Source: Acetatifactor sp. (GTDB lineage Bacteria; Bacillota; Clostridia; Lachnospirales; Lachnospiraceae). Taken from it: a stretch of DNA of 64,000 nt. The notes beneath the pieces are model-generated. The model ran no database searches and had not been told where the DNA came from. It saw nothing but the letters and a program-made list of their open reading frames with translations. Shown here piece by piece: positions 26,409 to 35,500 of this stretch. The DNA lies in NCBI GenBank assembly GCA_024693365.1, contig JAILLF010000037.1, positions 1 through 64,000 of the forward strand. The letters are read 5' to 3'. Numbering within the stretch: the stretch's first letter is position 1; the number at the start of each line of letters is the position of its first letter. The position numbers were made by a program, and so were the translations under genes.

Positions 26409-26942
26409 ATGGAGTTTACAATGGATGTTTTTCAGCAGTTTGACAAGAAATGGGCGCTGCTCACCGCAGGGGATGCAGAGGATTTTAACATGATGACGAT
26501 CAGTTGGGGCGGGCTTGGAACGATCTGGGGAAAGCCTGTTGCGACTACCTATGTCCGCACCTCCAGATACACGCATGAATACATGGACAAGAATGCGTAT
26601 TTCACAATCAGCTTCTTCCCGGAGGAATACCGGAAGGTGCTTGGCGTCCTTGGCGCAAAGTCCGGTCGTAACATGGATAAGATGCATGACAGCGGCTTGA
26701 CGGCAAAGGTCATTTCCCTGGATGGAAAAGATGGCAGTGAAACCGCAGCAACAGATGGAAGCAATGCCGGCGGTGAGACGGTCACGTTCGAAGAGGCTGA
26801 AATTACGCTTGTGTGCAGAAAACTGTATATGCAGAGGATGGATCCCGGGAATATCCTTGACGAAGGCGCAAAGGCATTTTACAAGAATGCCGAGCCTCAC
26901 GACGAGTATATTGGCGAGGTTGTTGCAATCCTGAAAAAATAG
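26409..26942 (+). CDS. flavin reductase family protein
   Basis: 177 residues from the ATG at 26409, seven bases after AAAGGAG; two upstream ATGs fall on or before that site. The FMN-binding split-barrel pattern is clear: WALLTAGDAEDFNMMTISW, GTIWGKPVATTYVRTSRYT and YFTISFFPEEYRKVL. These cytoplasmic flavoproteins bind FMN; partners are unknown. A stretch near residues 105-122 (GKDGSETAATDGSNAGGE) looks like a low-complexity insertion between two strands. Confidence 0.88.
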   Translation: MEFTMDVFQQFDKKWALLTAGDAEDFNMMTISWGGLGTIWGKPVATTYVRTSRYTHEYMDKNAYFTISFFPEEYRKVLGVLGAKSGRNMDKMHDSGLTAKVISLDGKDGSETAATDGSNAGGETVTFEEAEITLVCRKLYMQRMDPGNILDEGAKAFYKNAEPHDEYIGEVVAILKK

Positions 26943-27084
26943 ATCCCGTGCCAGCCGGCGGAATGGACTTTGCGGTAGTTGGTGCAATGGAAATTGCGGT
27001 AGTTGGCAGAAAGAATCTTGCAACCTATGGTAGAATAGACATCCCGGTGAGCGCATGTTATAATGTGACAAAGCGGGAAAAGAA

Positions 27085-27124
27085 TGCCGCTTATCCCGTG
27101 TCAAAACGAGGTAAGCGGTTTTTT
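27085..27124 (+). terminator. rho-independent terminator
   Basis: CCGCTTA (27087-27093) pairs with TAAGCGG (27112-27118), followed by six T. It lies within the 338-base gap after the flavin reductase gene. Confidence 0.65.
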
Positions 27125-27153
27125 GTAAGTCCGGCAGGCATAAATTGCGATGA

Positions 27154-27229
27154 GCAGGCGGCCATGTTAACGTCAGATGACAACATTGAAGGCAGGCGGC
27201 CAAGTTAACGTCAGATGACAACGTTGAAG
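27154..27229 (+). repeat. 38-base tandem repeat, two units
   Basis: Units starting GCAGGCGGCCA at 27154 and 27192 differ at only two positions; a third partial unit starts at 27230. The repeat sits just upstream of rtcB. The rest of the 26943-27280 gap holds only the terminator at 27085 and no gene that I can support. Confidence 0.8.
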
Positions 27230-27280
27230 GCAGGTTGTTACGTTGCTGGCGAGTCGTCGCATGGAGAGCAGGTGAGAGGA

Positions 27281-28489
27281 ATGTTTGAAATAAAAGGAAA
27301 AATAAATACGGCGATCTGTTACGCGACGGTGGTCGAAGAGGAAGCAATCGAGCAGATCCGGCGCATGTGCGATTATGATTTTACGGAAGGATCGAGGATC
27401 CGCATCATGCCTGACGTGCACGCCGGGAAGGGCTGTACGATCGGAACGACCATGACCGTTGAGGGGAAGGCCGTGCCCAACGTGGTGGGCGTGGACATTG
27501 GCTGCGGCATGTATACCGTGGAGCTGGGCAAGGCTGCCGTTGACTTTGAAAAATTTGACGAGGCGGCGCACTACGTTCCGTCTGGCATGAATATCTGGGA
27601 AGGGCGCGCGGAACGCTTTGACCTTGAATCCCTTCGCTGCTACCGTGAGCTGAAAAACACGAAGTGGCTTGAGCGGAGCCTTGGCACGCTTGGCGGCGGA
27701 AATCATTTCATCGAGATCGATGAGGCGACGGACGGCACGAAATATCTTGTGATCCACAGCGGAAGCAGAAATCTCGGAAAGCAGGTGGCGGAAATCTATC
27801 AGCAGCTGGCGATTGACCTGCATAAGGGAATCGGCGAGTATCTTGAGGCACGAGAGAAGCTCATCCGCACGATGAAGGAGCAGGGACGCAGGGACGAAAT
27901 CCAGAAGGCATTGGATCAGCTCAAGTGGGAGAAATCCCATGGCGAACCCGACATGCCCGCAGATCTTTGTTATCTTAGCGGTAAGTATCTTGATGATTAT
28001 CTGCACGACGTGGAAATCTGTCAGCGCTTTGCGCGCAGAAACCGCGAGAAGATGGCGGAGGTGCTGCTTGAGCGATCCGGCATGACCGGCAGCAATGCGT
28101 TCCACACCATTCATAACTATATCGATACTGAGGAGATGATCCTTCGCAAGGGCGCCATAGCGGCGCACAAGGGCGAGAAGGTATTGATTCCCATCAACAT
28201 GCGTGACGGAAGCGTTCTTGCCATTGGCAAGGGGAATCCTGAGTGGAATTATTCGGCGCCTCACGGGGCAGGACGCGTCCTTTCTCGCACCATGGCAAAG
28301 AAATCTCTTTCTCTCGAGGAATACCAAGAAACTATGAAGGGCGTCTATACAACTTCCGTGAACGAGAGCACGCTCGACGAGGCACCCATGGCATACAAAT
28401 CCCTGGCGGACATCATTGACGTCATTCGGGAATCCGTTGAAGTCATTGACGTCATGAAGCCTGTTTATAATTTCAAGGCATCGGAATGA
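27281..28489 (+). CDS. rtcB: RtcB family RNA ligase
   Basis: 402 residues from the ATG at 27281. The RtcB signatures are all present: MPDVHAGKGCTIG, GVDIGCGM with the metal-binding Cys, GGGNHFIEID, HSGSRNLGKQ, and YSAPHGAGRVLSR with the His that carries GMP. RtcB joins RNA 3'-phosphate or 2',3'-cyclic phosphate ends to 5'-OH ends. No archease or rtcA neighbour is present. The ribosome site is close to the ATG (GAGAGGA). Confidence 0.93.
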   Translation: MFEIKGKINTAICYATVVEEEAIEQIRRMCDYDFTEGSRIRIMPDVHAGKGCTIGTTMTVEGKAVPNVVGVDIGCGMYTVELGKAAVDFEKFDEAAHYVPSGMNIWEGRAERFDLESLRCYRELKNTKWLERSLGTLGGGNHFIEIDEATDGTKYLVIHSGSRNLGKQVAEIYQQLAIDLHKGIGEYLEAREKLIRTMKEQGRRDEIQKALDQLKWEKSHGEPDMPADLCYLSGKYLDDYLHDVEICQRFARRNREKMAEVLLERSGMTGSNAFHTIHNYIDTEEMILRKGAIAAHKGEKVLIPINMRDGSVLAIGKGNPEWNYSAPHGAGRVLSRTMAKKSLSLEEYQETMKGVYTTSVNESTLDEAPMAYKSLADIIDVIRESVEVIDVMKPVYNFKASE

Positions 28490-28503
28490 TTTCTCAGTGT
28501 AAT

Positions 28504-28540
28504 CCCTGGCTTACGTGAACGTAAGCCAGGGAGTTTTTTA
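28504..28540 (+). terminator. strong rho-independent terminator
   Basis: CCCTGGCTTAC (28504-28514) pairs perfectly with GTAAGCCAGGG (28521-28531), followed by a T run. It closes rtcB. Confidence 0.92.
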
Positions 28541-28599
28541 CGTGGTGGAAAATTTTAAATCGTTTCTATGCCGTTGGTGCTTCTGCTAGTGGTTAACCT

Positions 28600-28671
28600 G
28601 GTAAGGGAAGAAGAAAGCTTTGGAAATACCCACGCGCAATTGGGAACGTGGGTAAGGGAAGAAGAAAGCTT
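28600..28671 (+). repeat. 21-base direct repeat around a hairpin
   Basis: GGTAAGGGAAGAAGAAAGCT occurs at 28600 and again at 28651. Between them TACCCACG and CGTGGGTA form an eight-pair hairpin (28627-28654). No gene lies between the rtcB terminator and aguA. Confidence 0.7.
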
Positions 28672-28838
28672 CAAAAAACCCACAAAACTAGAAGAAGCAT
28701 GGGGAGAAATACAACAATGAATGAAATATACCCGAGATTGATTAAAAGAATGAGTAAATAGTAGCCCAATATACCCAGCAAAAGAAGATAGTGTGGGCAT
28801 AATAACGGAATGATGAAATATATACCCAACATGCGCAT

Positions 28839-28990
28839 AAGGCAAGCAACGTGAAGATGATAGTATAAGGGGCAGGAGGATATAAGGCAAGCAACGCGAA
28901 GATGATAGTATAAGGGGCAGGAAGACAGAGGGAAAGCAACGCGAAGATGATAGTATAAGGGGCAGGAAGACAGAAGGCAAGCAACGAGGA
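28839..28990 (+). repeat. 45-base tandem repeat, three and a half units
   Basis: GCAAC recurs at 28846, 28891, 28936 and 28981, exactly 45 bases apart, inside near-identical units containing GAAGATGATAGTATAAGG. There is no variable spacer, so it is a minisatellite and not a CRISPR array. The long minus-strand frames across it exist only because 45 is divisible by three. Confidence 0.85.
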
Positions 28991-29110
28991 ACAAGCAGCA
29001 AGGTGGTGAGAAGGCAAGCGGTGAAATGGCAGCGCGTCGTGTGGTGAAAAGGAGGAACGGCGTTTGATGATGAGGCGACGAAAATAGCTTGAAAATAAGG
29101 CGTACGTTAG

Positions 29111-29139
29111 TTGAAATTTTGACACAGAAATGGTATGAT
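29111..29139 (+). promoter_or_regulatory. promoter of the alpha-glucuronidase gene
   Basis: TTGAAA (29111-29116), 17 bases, TATGAT (29134-29139), about 64 bases ahead of the ATG. Confidence 0.6.
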
Positions 29140-29202
29140 AAAGTGATATTTTGCGGAGTTTTCAAAGTGGTGCAAAATACTTGAAGGAAAAAGGAGAATG
29201 AC

Positions 29203-31272
29203 ATGGACGGAAAGAAGGCTTGGAAGCAGCTGTGGCTTGCGTATGAAAAGAAAAAGGACCTTGGAAACGGGAAATATTTTGAGAAGGTATTGCTGAAAGG
29301 ATTTGACGCGGAAGACCGCGTGGTCAACAGTGCCCTGCAGGAGCTGAAGCTTGGTGTGGAGGGAATGCTTGGAATTACGGTGCAGGTGAAGCAAGCGGAA
29401 GTTGCGCCCAACGATGATAAATGCATGGCGGAAGCAGCGCAAAACGATGATAAATGCATGGCGGAAGCAGGGCTGGCATCCCGGCTTTTCTTGGAGAAAA
29501 GCGGGGAGCTTTCGCCGGAGAGTTATTCCGTTCAGGATAATGGCGGGAAGCTGCAGATCCTTGCGGGAGATGAGAAGGGGCTTTTGTACGGCGTCTTCCA
29601 CGTGCTTCGTCAGATCTCCATGGAGAAGAGTTTGGCAGGGATTTCCGTTACGTGCACGCCGGACAATCCCCTGCGTACCTACAATCACTGGGACAACATG
29701 GACGGAAGCATTGAGAGAGGCTATTCCGGAAAATCCTTCTTCTTTGAAAATGACGATATTGTCATAAATGAAAGAACAAAGGATTACGCGCGTCTGATGT
29801 CGAGTGTTGGCATCAATGGCGTTGTGATCAATAACGTAAACGTGAAGCAGGCGGCAACCTGGCTGATCACGGACCGCTATTTTGAAAAGGTGGCGAAGCT
29901 CTCGAAAATTTTTGCTGATTACGGCATCAAGTTTTTCCTGAGTTTGAATTATGCAGCTACGATTGAGCTTGGCGGCATCGACAGTGCGGACCCCTTGGAT
30001 GAGCGCGTGATTGCGTGGTGGAAGGAAAAGATGAAGGAGTGCTTTGCAAAGATCCCGAATCTCGGAGGATTCCTTGTGAAGGCAGACTCCGAAGGGCGCC
30101 CGGGTCCTTTTACCTACGGAAGAACGCAGGCGGACGGCGCAAACATGCTGGCTGAGGCAGTAAAACCTTACGGTGGCATCATCATCTGGAGATGCTTTGT
30201 ATACAACTGCAGACAGGACTGGCGTGATTATAAGACCGACAGAGCCCGCGCAGGATATGATAACTTTATCAAGATGGACGGCGATTACGCTGAGAACGTG
30301 ATCCTGCAGATCAAGAACGGTCCCATGGATTTCCAGATCCGAGAGCCGATTTCTCCGTTGCTTGGCGGTCTTCAGAAGACGAATCAGATGCTGGAGGTGC
30401 AGGTGGCGCAGGAATATACCGGACATCAGATCGACGTATGCTATCTAATCCCGATGTTCAAGGAAATCTTGGATTTCCACACCTATTGTAAGCCCGGCGC
30501 TGACACCGTTGCGGACGTGATCAGCGGACGCACCTTGGGAAATAAGAATACCGGCATTGCGGCAGTCATAAATACGGGGAATGACGAGAATTGGACCGGA
30601 AACTATTTGGCGGCTGCAAATCTTTACGGATTTGGCCGTTTGGCTTTCCAGACTTCTCTCTCCGCAGAAGAGATTTTGGATGAGTGGATCCCGATGAGCA
30701 TCTCCTCCGATGCGGAAGTAATCAAGGTTGTGAAGGACATTTTGCTTAGATCGCGTGAGACCTATGAGAAATACACGAGCCCCCTTGGCATTGGCTGGAT
30801 GGTAACGCCGCATGACCATTACGGTTGCAGCGTGGACGGTTACGAATATGATCGCTGGGGCACCTATCACAGGGCGGATCATCTCGGCATGGGCGTTGAC
30901 AGATCAGACAAAGGAACGGGTTATGCGCAGCAGTACTATGAGCCCAATGCCTCTGCATATAATTCCATGGAGAGTTGTCCCGAGGAGCTTCTCCTGTTCT
31001 TCCACCACGTGCCCTATACCTACGTGCTGAAGACCGGAAAAACCCTGATCCAGCACATTTATGACAGCCATTTTGAGGGCTATGACGAGGCGGAAGGCTT
31101 TGCAAAGGCATGGGACGGATTGGAAGGAAAGGTGGACGCACAGGTTTTTGCAAACGTAAAAGAGCGCTTTGGCCGCCAACTTGCGAATGCGAGAGAGTGG
31201 CGTGATCAGGTGAACACTTACTTCTACCGCAAGAGCGGCATCCCTGACGAGAAGGGCAGAACGATTTATTAA
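29203..31272 (+). CDS. aguA: GH67 xylan alpha-1,2-glucuronidase
   Basis: 689 residues, the usual length of cytoplasmic GH67 enzymes, with no signal peptide. It removes (4-O-methyl)glucuronic acid from xylo-oligosaccharides. Family signatures: NHWDNMDGSIERGYSGKS, then VKADSEGRPGP with Glu297 as likely general acid, and FQIREPISPLLGG with Glu381 in the base region. AAGGAG precedes the ATG. Residues about 69-90 hold a duplicated NDDKCMAEA block that looks inserted into the N-terminal domain. No xylan transporter or xylanase is adjacent. Confidence 0.95.
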   Translation: MDGKKAWKQLWLAYEKKKDLGNGKYFEKVLLKGFDAEDRVVNSALQELKLGVEGMLGITVQVKQAEVAPNDDKCMAEAAQNDDKCMAEAGLASRLFLEKSGELSPESYSVQDNGGKLQILAGDEKGLLYGVFHVLRQISMEKSLAGISVTCTPDNPLRTYNHWDNMDGSIERGYSGKSFFFENDDIVINERTKDYARLMSSVGINGVVINNVNVKQAATWLITDRYFEKVAKLSKIFADYGIKFFLSLNYAATIELGGIDSADPLDERVIAWWKEKMKECFAKIPNLGGFLVKADSEGRPGPFTYGRTQADGANMLAEAVKPYGGIIIWRCFVYNCRQDWRDYKTDRARAGYDNFIKMDGDYAENVILQIKNGPMDFQIREPISPLLGGLQKTNQMLEVQVAQEYTGHQIDVCYLIPMFKEILDFHTYCKPGADTVADVISGRTLGNKNTGIAAVINTGNDENWTGNYLAAANLYGFGRLAFQTSLSAEEILDEWIPMSISSDAEVIKVVKDILLRSRETYEKYTSPLGIGWMVTPHDHYGCSVDGYEYDRWGTYHRADHLGMGVDRSDKGTGYAQQYYEPNASAYNSMESCPEELLLFFHHVPYTYVLKTGKTLIQHIYDSHFEGYDEAEGFAKAWDGLEGKVDAQVFANVKERFGRQLANAREWRDQVNTYFYRKSGIPDEKGRTIY
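29410..29470 (+). repeat. 33-base in-frame repeat inside aguA
   Basis: A 28-base sequence starting AACGATGATAAATGCATG occurs at 29410-29437 and again at 29443-29470 without change. It encodes the duplicated NDDKCMAEA block and keeps frame. Confidence 0.9.
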
Positions 31273-31305
31273 CGTCCTAAGGGATTGGCGCGAAGGAGAG
31301 AAACC

Positions 31306-32391
31306 ATGAAATACGTTGACCTTCACTTGCATTTGGACGGAGCGGTGACGGTTGCAATTGCAAGAAAGCTTGCCAAGTTGCAAGGGATCACGCTTCCGGA
31401 AAGTGATCAGGAATTGAAAAGGCTTCTGACGGTTCCTGAGGACTGCGAAAGCCTCACGGACTTTCTGAAATGTTTTGCATTGCCGCTGTCGCTGATGCAG
31501 ACGCGAGAAGGACTTTCTGAGGCCATAAGGCTTGTGGAGAATGACCTGAGGTCGCAGGGCGTGATCTATGCGGAAATTCGCTTTGCGCCGCAGTTACATA
31601 CGGAGCAGGGCATGACGCAGGAGGATGCCGTCCTCGCAGCGTTAGAAGGCCTGAAACAGGGGGATTTGACGGGAACGCAGAGCAGCCTGAAGCAGGGGGA
31701 TTTGACGGAAACGCAAGGTGGCATGAAGCAGGTAGACGAAGAAGCAGCGCAAGGCGATCTGCAGAGTTCAATCCCGAAGGTGAATTTGATTCTGTGCGCG
31801 ATGCGGGGCGACGGAAATGAAGCGGCAAACGAAGAGACGCTACGGCTTGCCGGAAAATATCTTGTGAAGGATGGCGGCGTCGTGGCGATGGATCTTGCAG
31901 GCGCGGAAGCACTGTTCCCAACCGGTAAGTATCGGGGATTGTTTTCCAGGGCGAAAGAATTGGGCATTCCGTTTACGATTCATGCCGGTGAGGCGGACGG
32001 CGCGGAGAGCGTGAAACTGGCGTTGGAATATGGTGCAAGCCGCATAGGACACGGTGTTAGAAGCTATGAGGATCCGAAGGTTTTGCAGTTCTTAAAAGAG
32101 AAGCAGATTCCTTTGGAAATGTGTCCGACAAGCAATCGCCAGACGCATGCCGTGGAGGACATGGAGCAATATCCCTTCATGGATTACCTGCGACAGGGCT
32201 TAAAGGTTACGCTGAACACGGATGATCCCGGAATCGAAGGGACGACCTTGGAAGAGGAATACCGATATATGGAGCAAAGGTTCGGCCTGGATGCGGACGG
32301 GGAGAGCATGCTCCTTCAAAACGCCGTGGATGCGGCATTTACCACGGACGTGGTAAAGAACTGGATGCGCAAGGAACTGAGACTTTACTGA
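31306..32391 (+). CDS. add: adenosine deaminase
   Basis: 361 residues from ATG 31306 (AAGGAG seven bases upstream). Zinc ligands and catalytic residues of adenosine/adenine deaminases are visible: HLHLDGA at the N-terminus, then IPFTIHAGEADGAES, SRIGHGVRSYED and LNTDDPGIEGTTL. It converts adenosine (or a related base) to inosine. Residues about 116-154 are a repeated low-complexity insertion (LKQGDLTGTQSS, LKQGDLTETQGG) in a surface loop before the PKVNLILCAMRGD strand. It follows aguA after 33 bases, so both may share a transcript. Confidence 0.9.
   Translation: MKYVDLHLHLDGAVTVAIARKLAKLQGITLPESDQELKRLLTVPEDCESLTDFLKCFALPLSLMQTREGLSEAIRLVENDLRSQGVIYAEIRFAPQLHTEQGMTQEDAVLAALEGLKQGDLTGTQSSLKQGDLTETQGGMKQVDEEAAQGDLQSSIPKVNLILCAMRGDGNEAANEETLRLAGKYLVKDGGVVAMDLAGAEALFPTGKYRGLFSRAKELGIPFTIHAGEADGAESVKLALEYGASRIGHGVRSYEDPKVLQFLKEKQIPLEMCPTSNRQTHAVEDMEQYPFMDYLRQGLKVTLNTDDPGIEGTTLEEEYRYMEQRFGLDADGESMLLQNAVDAAFTTDVVKNWMRKELRLY
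31651..31722 (+). repeat. 36-base in-frame repeat inside add
   Basis: Two 36-base units (31651-31686 and 31687-31722) encode LKQGDLT-T-Q repeats; a third, diverged unit follows. Confidence 0.8.
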
Positions 32392-32394
32392 TAT

Positions 32395-32513
32395 GTGTCA
32401 CGGGGACGTGTCTACTGACACGTGTTGGCGTGTTGTCTGAAGAAAAAACATGTCAGTAGACATGTCCCCGTGATGCGGGGAAAAACGTGTCAGTAGACAC
32501 GTCCCCGTGACAC
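32395..32513. repeat. three REP-like palindromes, copies C, D and E
   Basis: Copy C (32395-32422) is forward; copies D (32449-32473, variant CATGTCAGTAGACATG) and E (32485-32513) are inverted. All carry the GGGGACGTGTC core or its complement. The facing arrangement can fold into a long cruciform and resembles a BIME-type cluster of REP elements. It fills the gap between add and the GH2 gene. Confidence 0.85.
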
Positions 32514-32548
32514 ATAAATCAAGATACGGAAAGGAACAAAAAGGACGG

Positions 32549-35500
32549 ATGAGAACGAGCGAAAGTAATTTGCAGCTTTGGACGGACGGATGGTCGTTTT
32601 TGAAGACTTCCCTCAATGCGACGTGGGAGGAGATGCAAAAGCGTAAAAAGGATTTCGTACCAGTGGAATTACCGCACGACTGGCTGATTTATGACGCGAA
32701 AAATTTATATGAGGATGGCTTTGGATGGTATCGCAAGAGCTTTGAGAATCCGCTTTCCGAAGGGGAAAGGCTGCTGCTTCGCTTTGACGGCGTTTACATG
32801 GATTCCACGACCTACGTGAACGGAAAGGCCGTCATGGATTGGAAGTACGGTTATACGACTTTCACGGCCGACGTGACGGATTACTTGAAAAAGGGCAAGA
32901 ACGAGATCGTTGTCCTGGTTAGGCACCAGGCGCCCAATTCCAGATGGTATTCCGGTGCAGGCATCTATCGCAACGTATGGATGAAGGTCTGCAAAAAGGC
33001 TTGGCTTCCCCTGGACGGCACGTATGCAGTGATTCGTCCCCGCGGCGTAGAAACCCAGGAGAATCACGCATTTGACGTGAAGATCAAGACGGAGATCTGC
33101 GTATCGACAGAATGCGCCGAGATATCAAGAGGCGCAGAGAAAGCAACGATTGCAGGAAAAGCAACAGCCGCAGGGAAAGCAACAGCCGCAGGGAAAGCAT
33201 CGGTTACGGTAAAGGATGGAGAATCGGGTGCTAACGGGCTTCACGCTGAGTATGAATTGTCATTGGAAAAGCCCTTCGAATTTGCTGAGAAGAAGACGGA
33301 GAGCGAGCTCCTTTTTGAGCATAAATTTAACGGAGAGTGGAAAGGCGGAAAATGGAATGCGCGCGTCGCCGAAAAAGCGTCCCATAAGCCAGTGGACGGT
33401 AAGGCGTGCCTGGAAGCATCCCTTCTTACGACAATTGAGGATCCTGCCATCTGGGACGTGAAGGCGCCAAACTGTTATCGCCTGCTGGTCAGACTGTACG
33501 ACGGGAAGGAATTGTTGGATTATCAGACCTATGTGGTGGGATTCCGCAGCATCGGATTCCGGCCGGATCAGGGCCTTTTCCTGAACGGGCGCACCGTCAA
33601 GGTACATGGCGTCTGCGAGCATCATGACTTGGGATGCCTTGGCGCGGCCTTTAACGAAAAGGCATTGCAGCGGCAATTTATGATCCTTCGTGAGATGGGC
33701 GTGAACGGCATCCGCACGAGCCACAACCCGCCGGCACCAGAATTCATGGAGCTGGCTGACCGCATGGGCTTCCTTGTGGACTCCGAGTGCTTTGACATGT
33801 GGGAGCGCCCGAAGACGCAGTATGATTATGCCAGGTTCTTTGTCGACTGGGCCAAGAAGGACGTGACTAGCTGGGTGCGCCGCGACAGAAACCACCCCAG
33901 TGTATTTCTGTGGTCCATTGGAAATGAAATTTATGACACACATGCGGACGATCACGGGCTGGAGATCACCAGAAGACTCCAGGGATACGTGCTGGAAAAC
34001 GATCCGGAGGAAAACGCGCGCGTTACCATCGGCTCCAACTACATGCCTTGGAAGGGCGCGCAGAAGTGTGCCGACGTGGTAAAGATGGCCGGATATAATT
34101 ACGGCGAGAGATTGTACAATGAGCACCATAAGGAGCATCCCGATTGGATCATTTACGGCAGCGAGACAGCCTCCGTCGTGCAAAGTCGCGGCATTTACCA
34201 CTTTCCGCTGTCCCAGTCCATTCTGTCGGACGAGGATCTGCAGTGTTCGGCACTTGGCAATTCCTCGACCAGTTGGGGGGCTGAGAGCACGGAAAAAGTG
34301 ATCATTGACGACCGTGACGCGAAGTTTTGCTTCGGCCAGTTTATCTGGACGGGATTTGACTACATTGGCGAGCCCACGCCATATCATACAAAGAATTCTT
34401 ACTTTGGGCAGATTGACACGGCAGGATTTCCCAAGGATCCCTACTATGTCTTCAAGGCAGAGTGGACGGACTTTAAGGAAAAGCCCATGGTACACGTCTT
34501 CCCTTACTGGGATTTCAATCCCGGTCAGATCGTTGACGTAAGGGCTTGCACCAATGCTCCTGCAGTGGAGCTTTTCGTGAACGGAAGGCGCCAGGGCCGA
34601 CAATTCATTGATCATGAAAAAGGCTTGACGCTTCTTGGAAATTGGCGCGTGCCCTATGAGCCTGGCACCATTACGGCCATTGCGTATGATGAGAACGGCA
34701 AGGAGGTGGCCAGGGATGAGAGACGTTCGTTTGAGGACAGCAGACAGATTTGCCTGACGCCCGATAAATATGAGATGCGCGCCGACGAAAAAGACCTGAT
34801 CTTCCTAACCATTGAAACGCTGGATTCCAAAGGACACCTCGTGGAAAACGCTGTGGACCGCGTAACGTTGAAGGTTGAAGGTCCTGCAAGGCTTCTCGGC
34901 ATGGACAACGGCGACAGCACGGATACGGACGATTACAAGGCCTTCTCGCGCAAGCTTTTTTCCGGCAAGCTTCTTGCCGTGATCGGAGCGACGGGCGAAA
35001 ATGGGATCATCCGCGTCACGGCGTCAGGAGAAGGCCTGAGAGCCGGGCAGGTGCTCTTAGAGGCAGTCGGGGCTGCACAGACAAAGGCAGCAGATGCTAA
35101 ACCCGCGGGAGCCAATGCAACGGGTGCCGTTTGGCTGGAAGACTGCATGAAGTTGAAGGGAGCAGGCAAGAAGGAAAACGCCAAGAAGGGCGCAGACGGG
35201 AAAGAGGGAGGAAGTGCTTGCAACGGCGAGTCGCATTACGTACCGACGAGAAAGCTGGAGCTTACGGCAGAAGAAGTCAAGAGAAAGCTTTCGAAGAGAA
35301 AGAAGGCCATGTTCCTGCAGGTGAAGATCTTCCCCGAGACGGCAACGCCAAACCTGATCTGGAAGGTAGTTGATGCAAGCGGCATTGAGCTTCCGACGGC
35401 AAAGATCGAGGAAATCATGATCCAAAAGGCCGGTATCACGGAGCAGACGAACGCGGGAGGTCAGTCGGGTCTCGCAGATCGGCCAAATGTAGGAGGTCAG

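Noticed and set aside
26206..26493. Plus-strand frame of 95 codons across the purine-rich repeat
   Set aside because: Lys/Arg/Gly/Glu-rich translation of the repeat tract overlapping two real genes.
26187..28327. Two long minus-strand frames (386 and 384 codons) opposite flavin reductase and rtcB
   Set aside because: Shadows of well-supported plus-strand genes.
28839..28990. CRISPR array
   Set aside because: Units are contiguous with no variable spacers, and no cas gene is present.
28671..29459. Long minus-strand open frame (262 codons) over the 45-base repeats
   Set aside because: Open only because the repeat length is divisible by three; repetitive Ser/Cys/Leu-rich text, no ribosome site, and it overlaps the aguA promoter and start.
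29107..30426. Minus-strand open frame of 439 codons opposite aguA
   Set aside because: Antisense shadow of a clear GH67 gene; no family features.
33260..34615. Minus-strand open frame of 451 codons opposite the GH2 gene
   Set aside because: Antisense shadow of the catalytic region of GH2; no ribosome site or recognisable domain.
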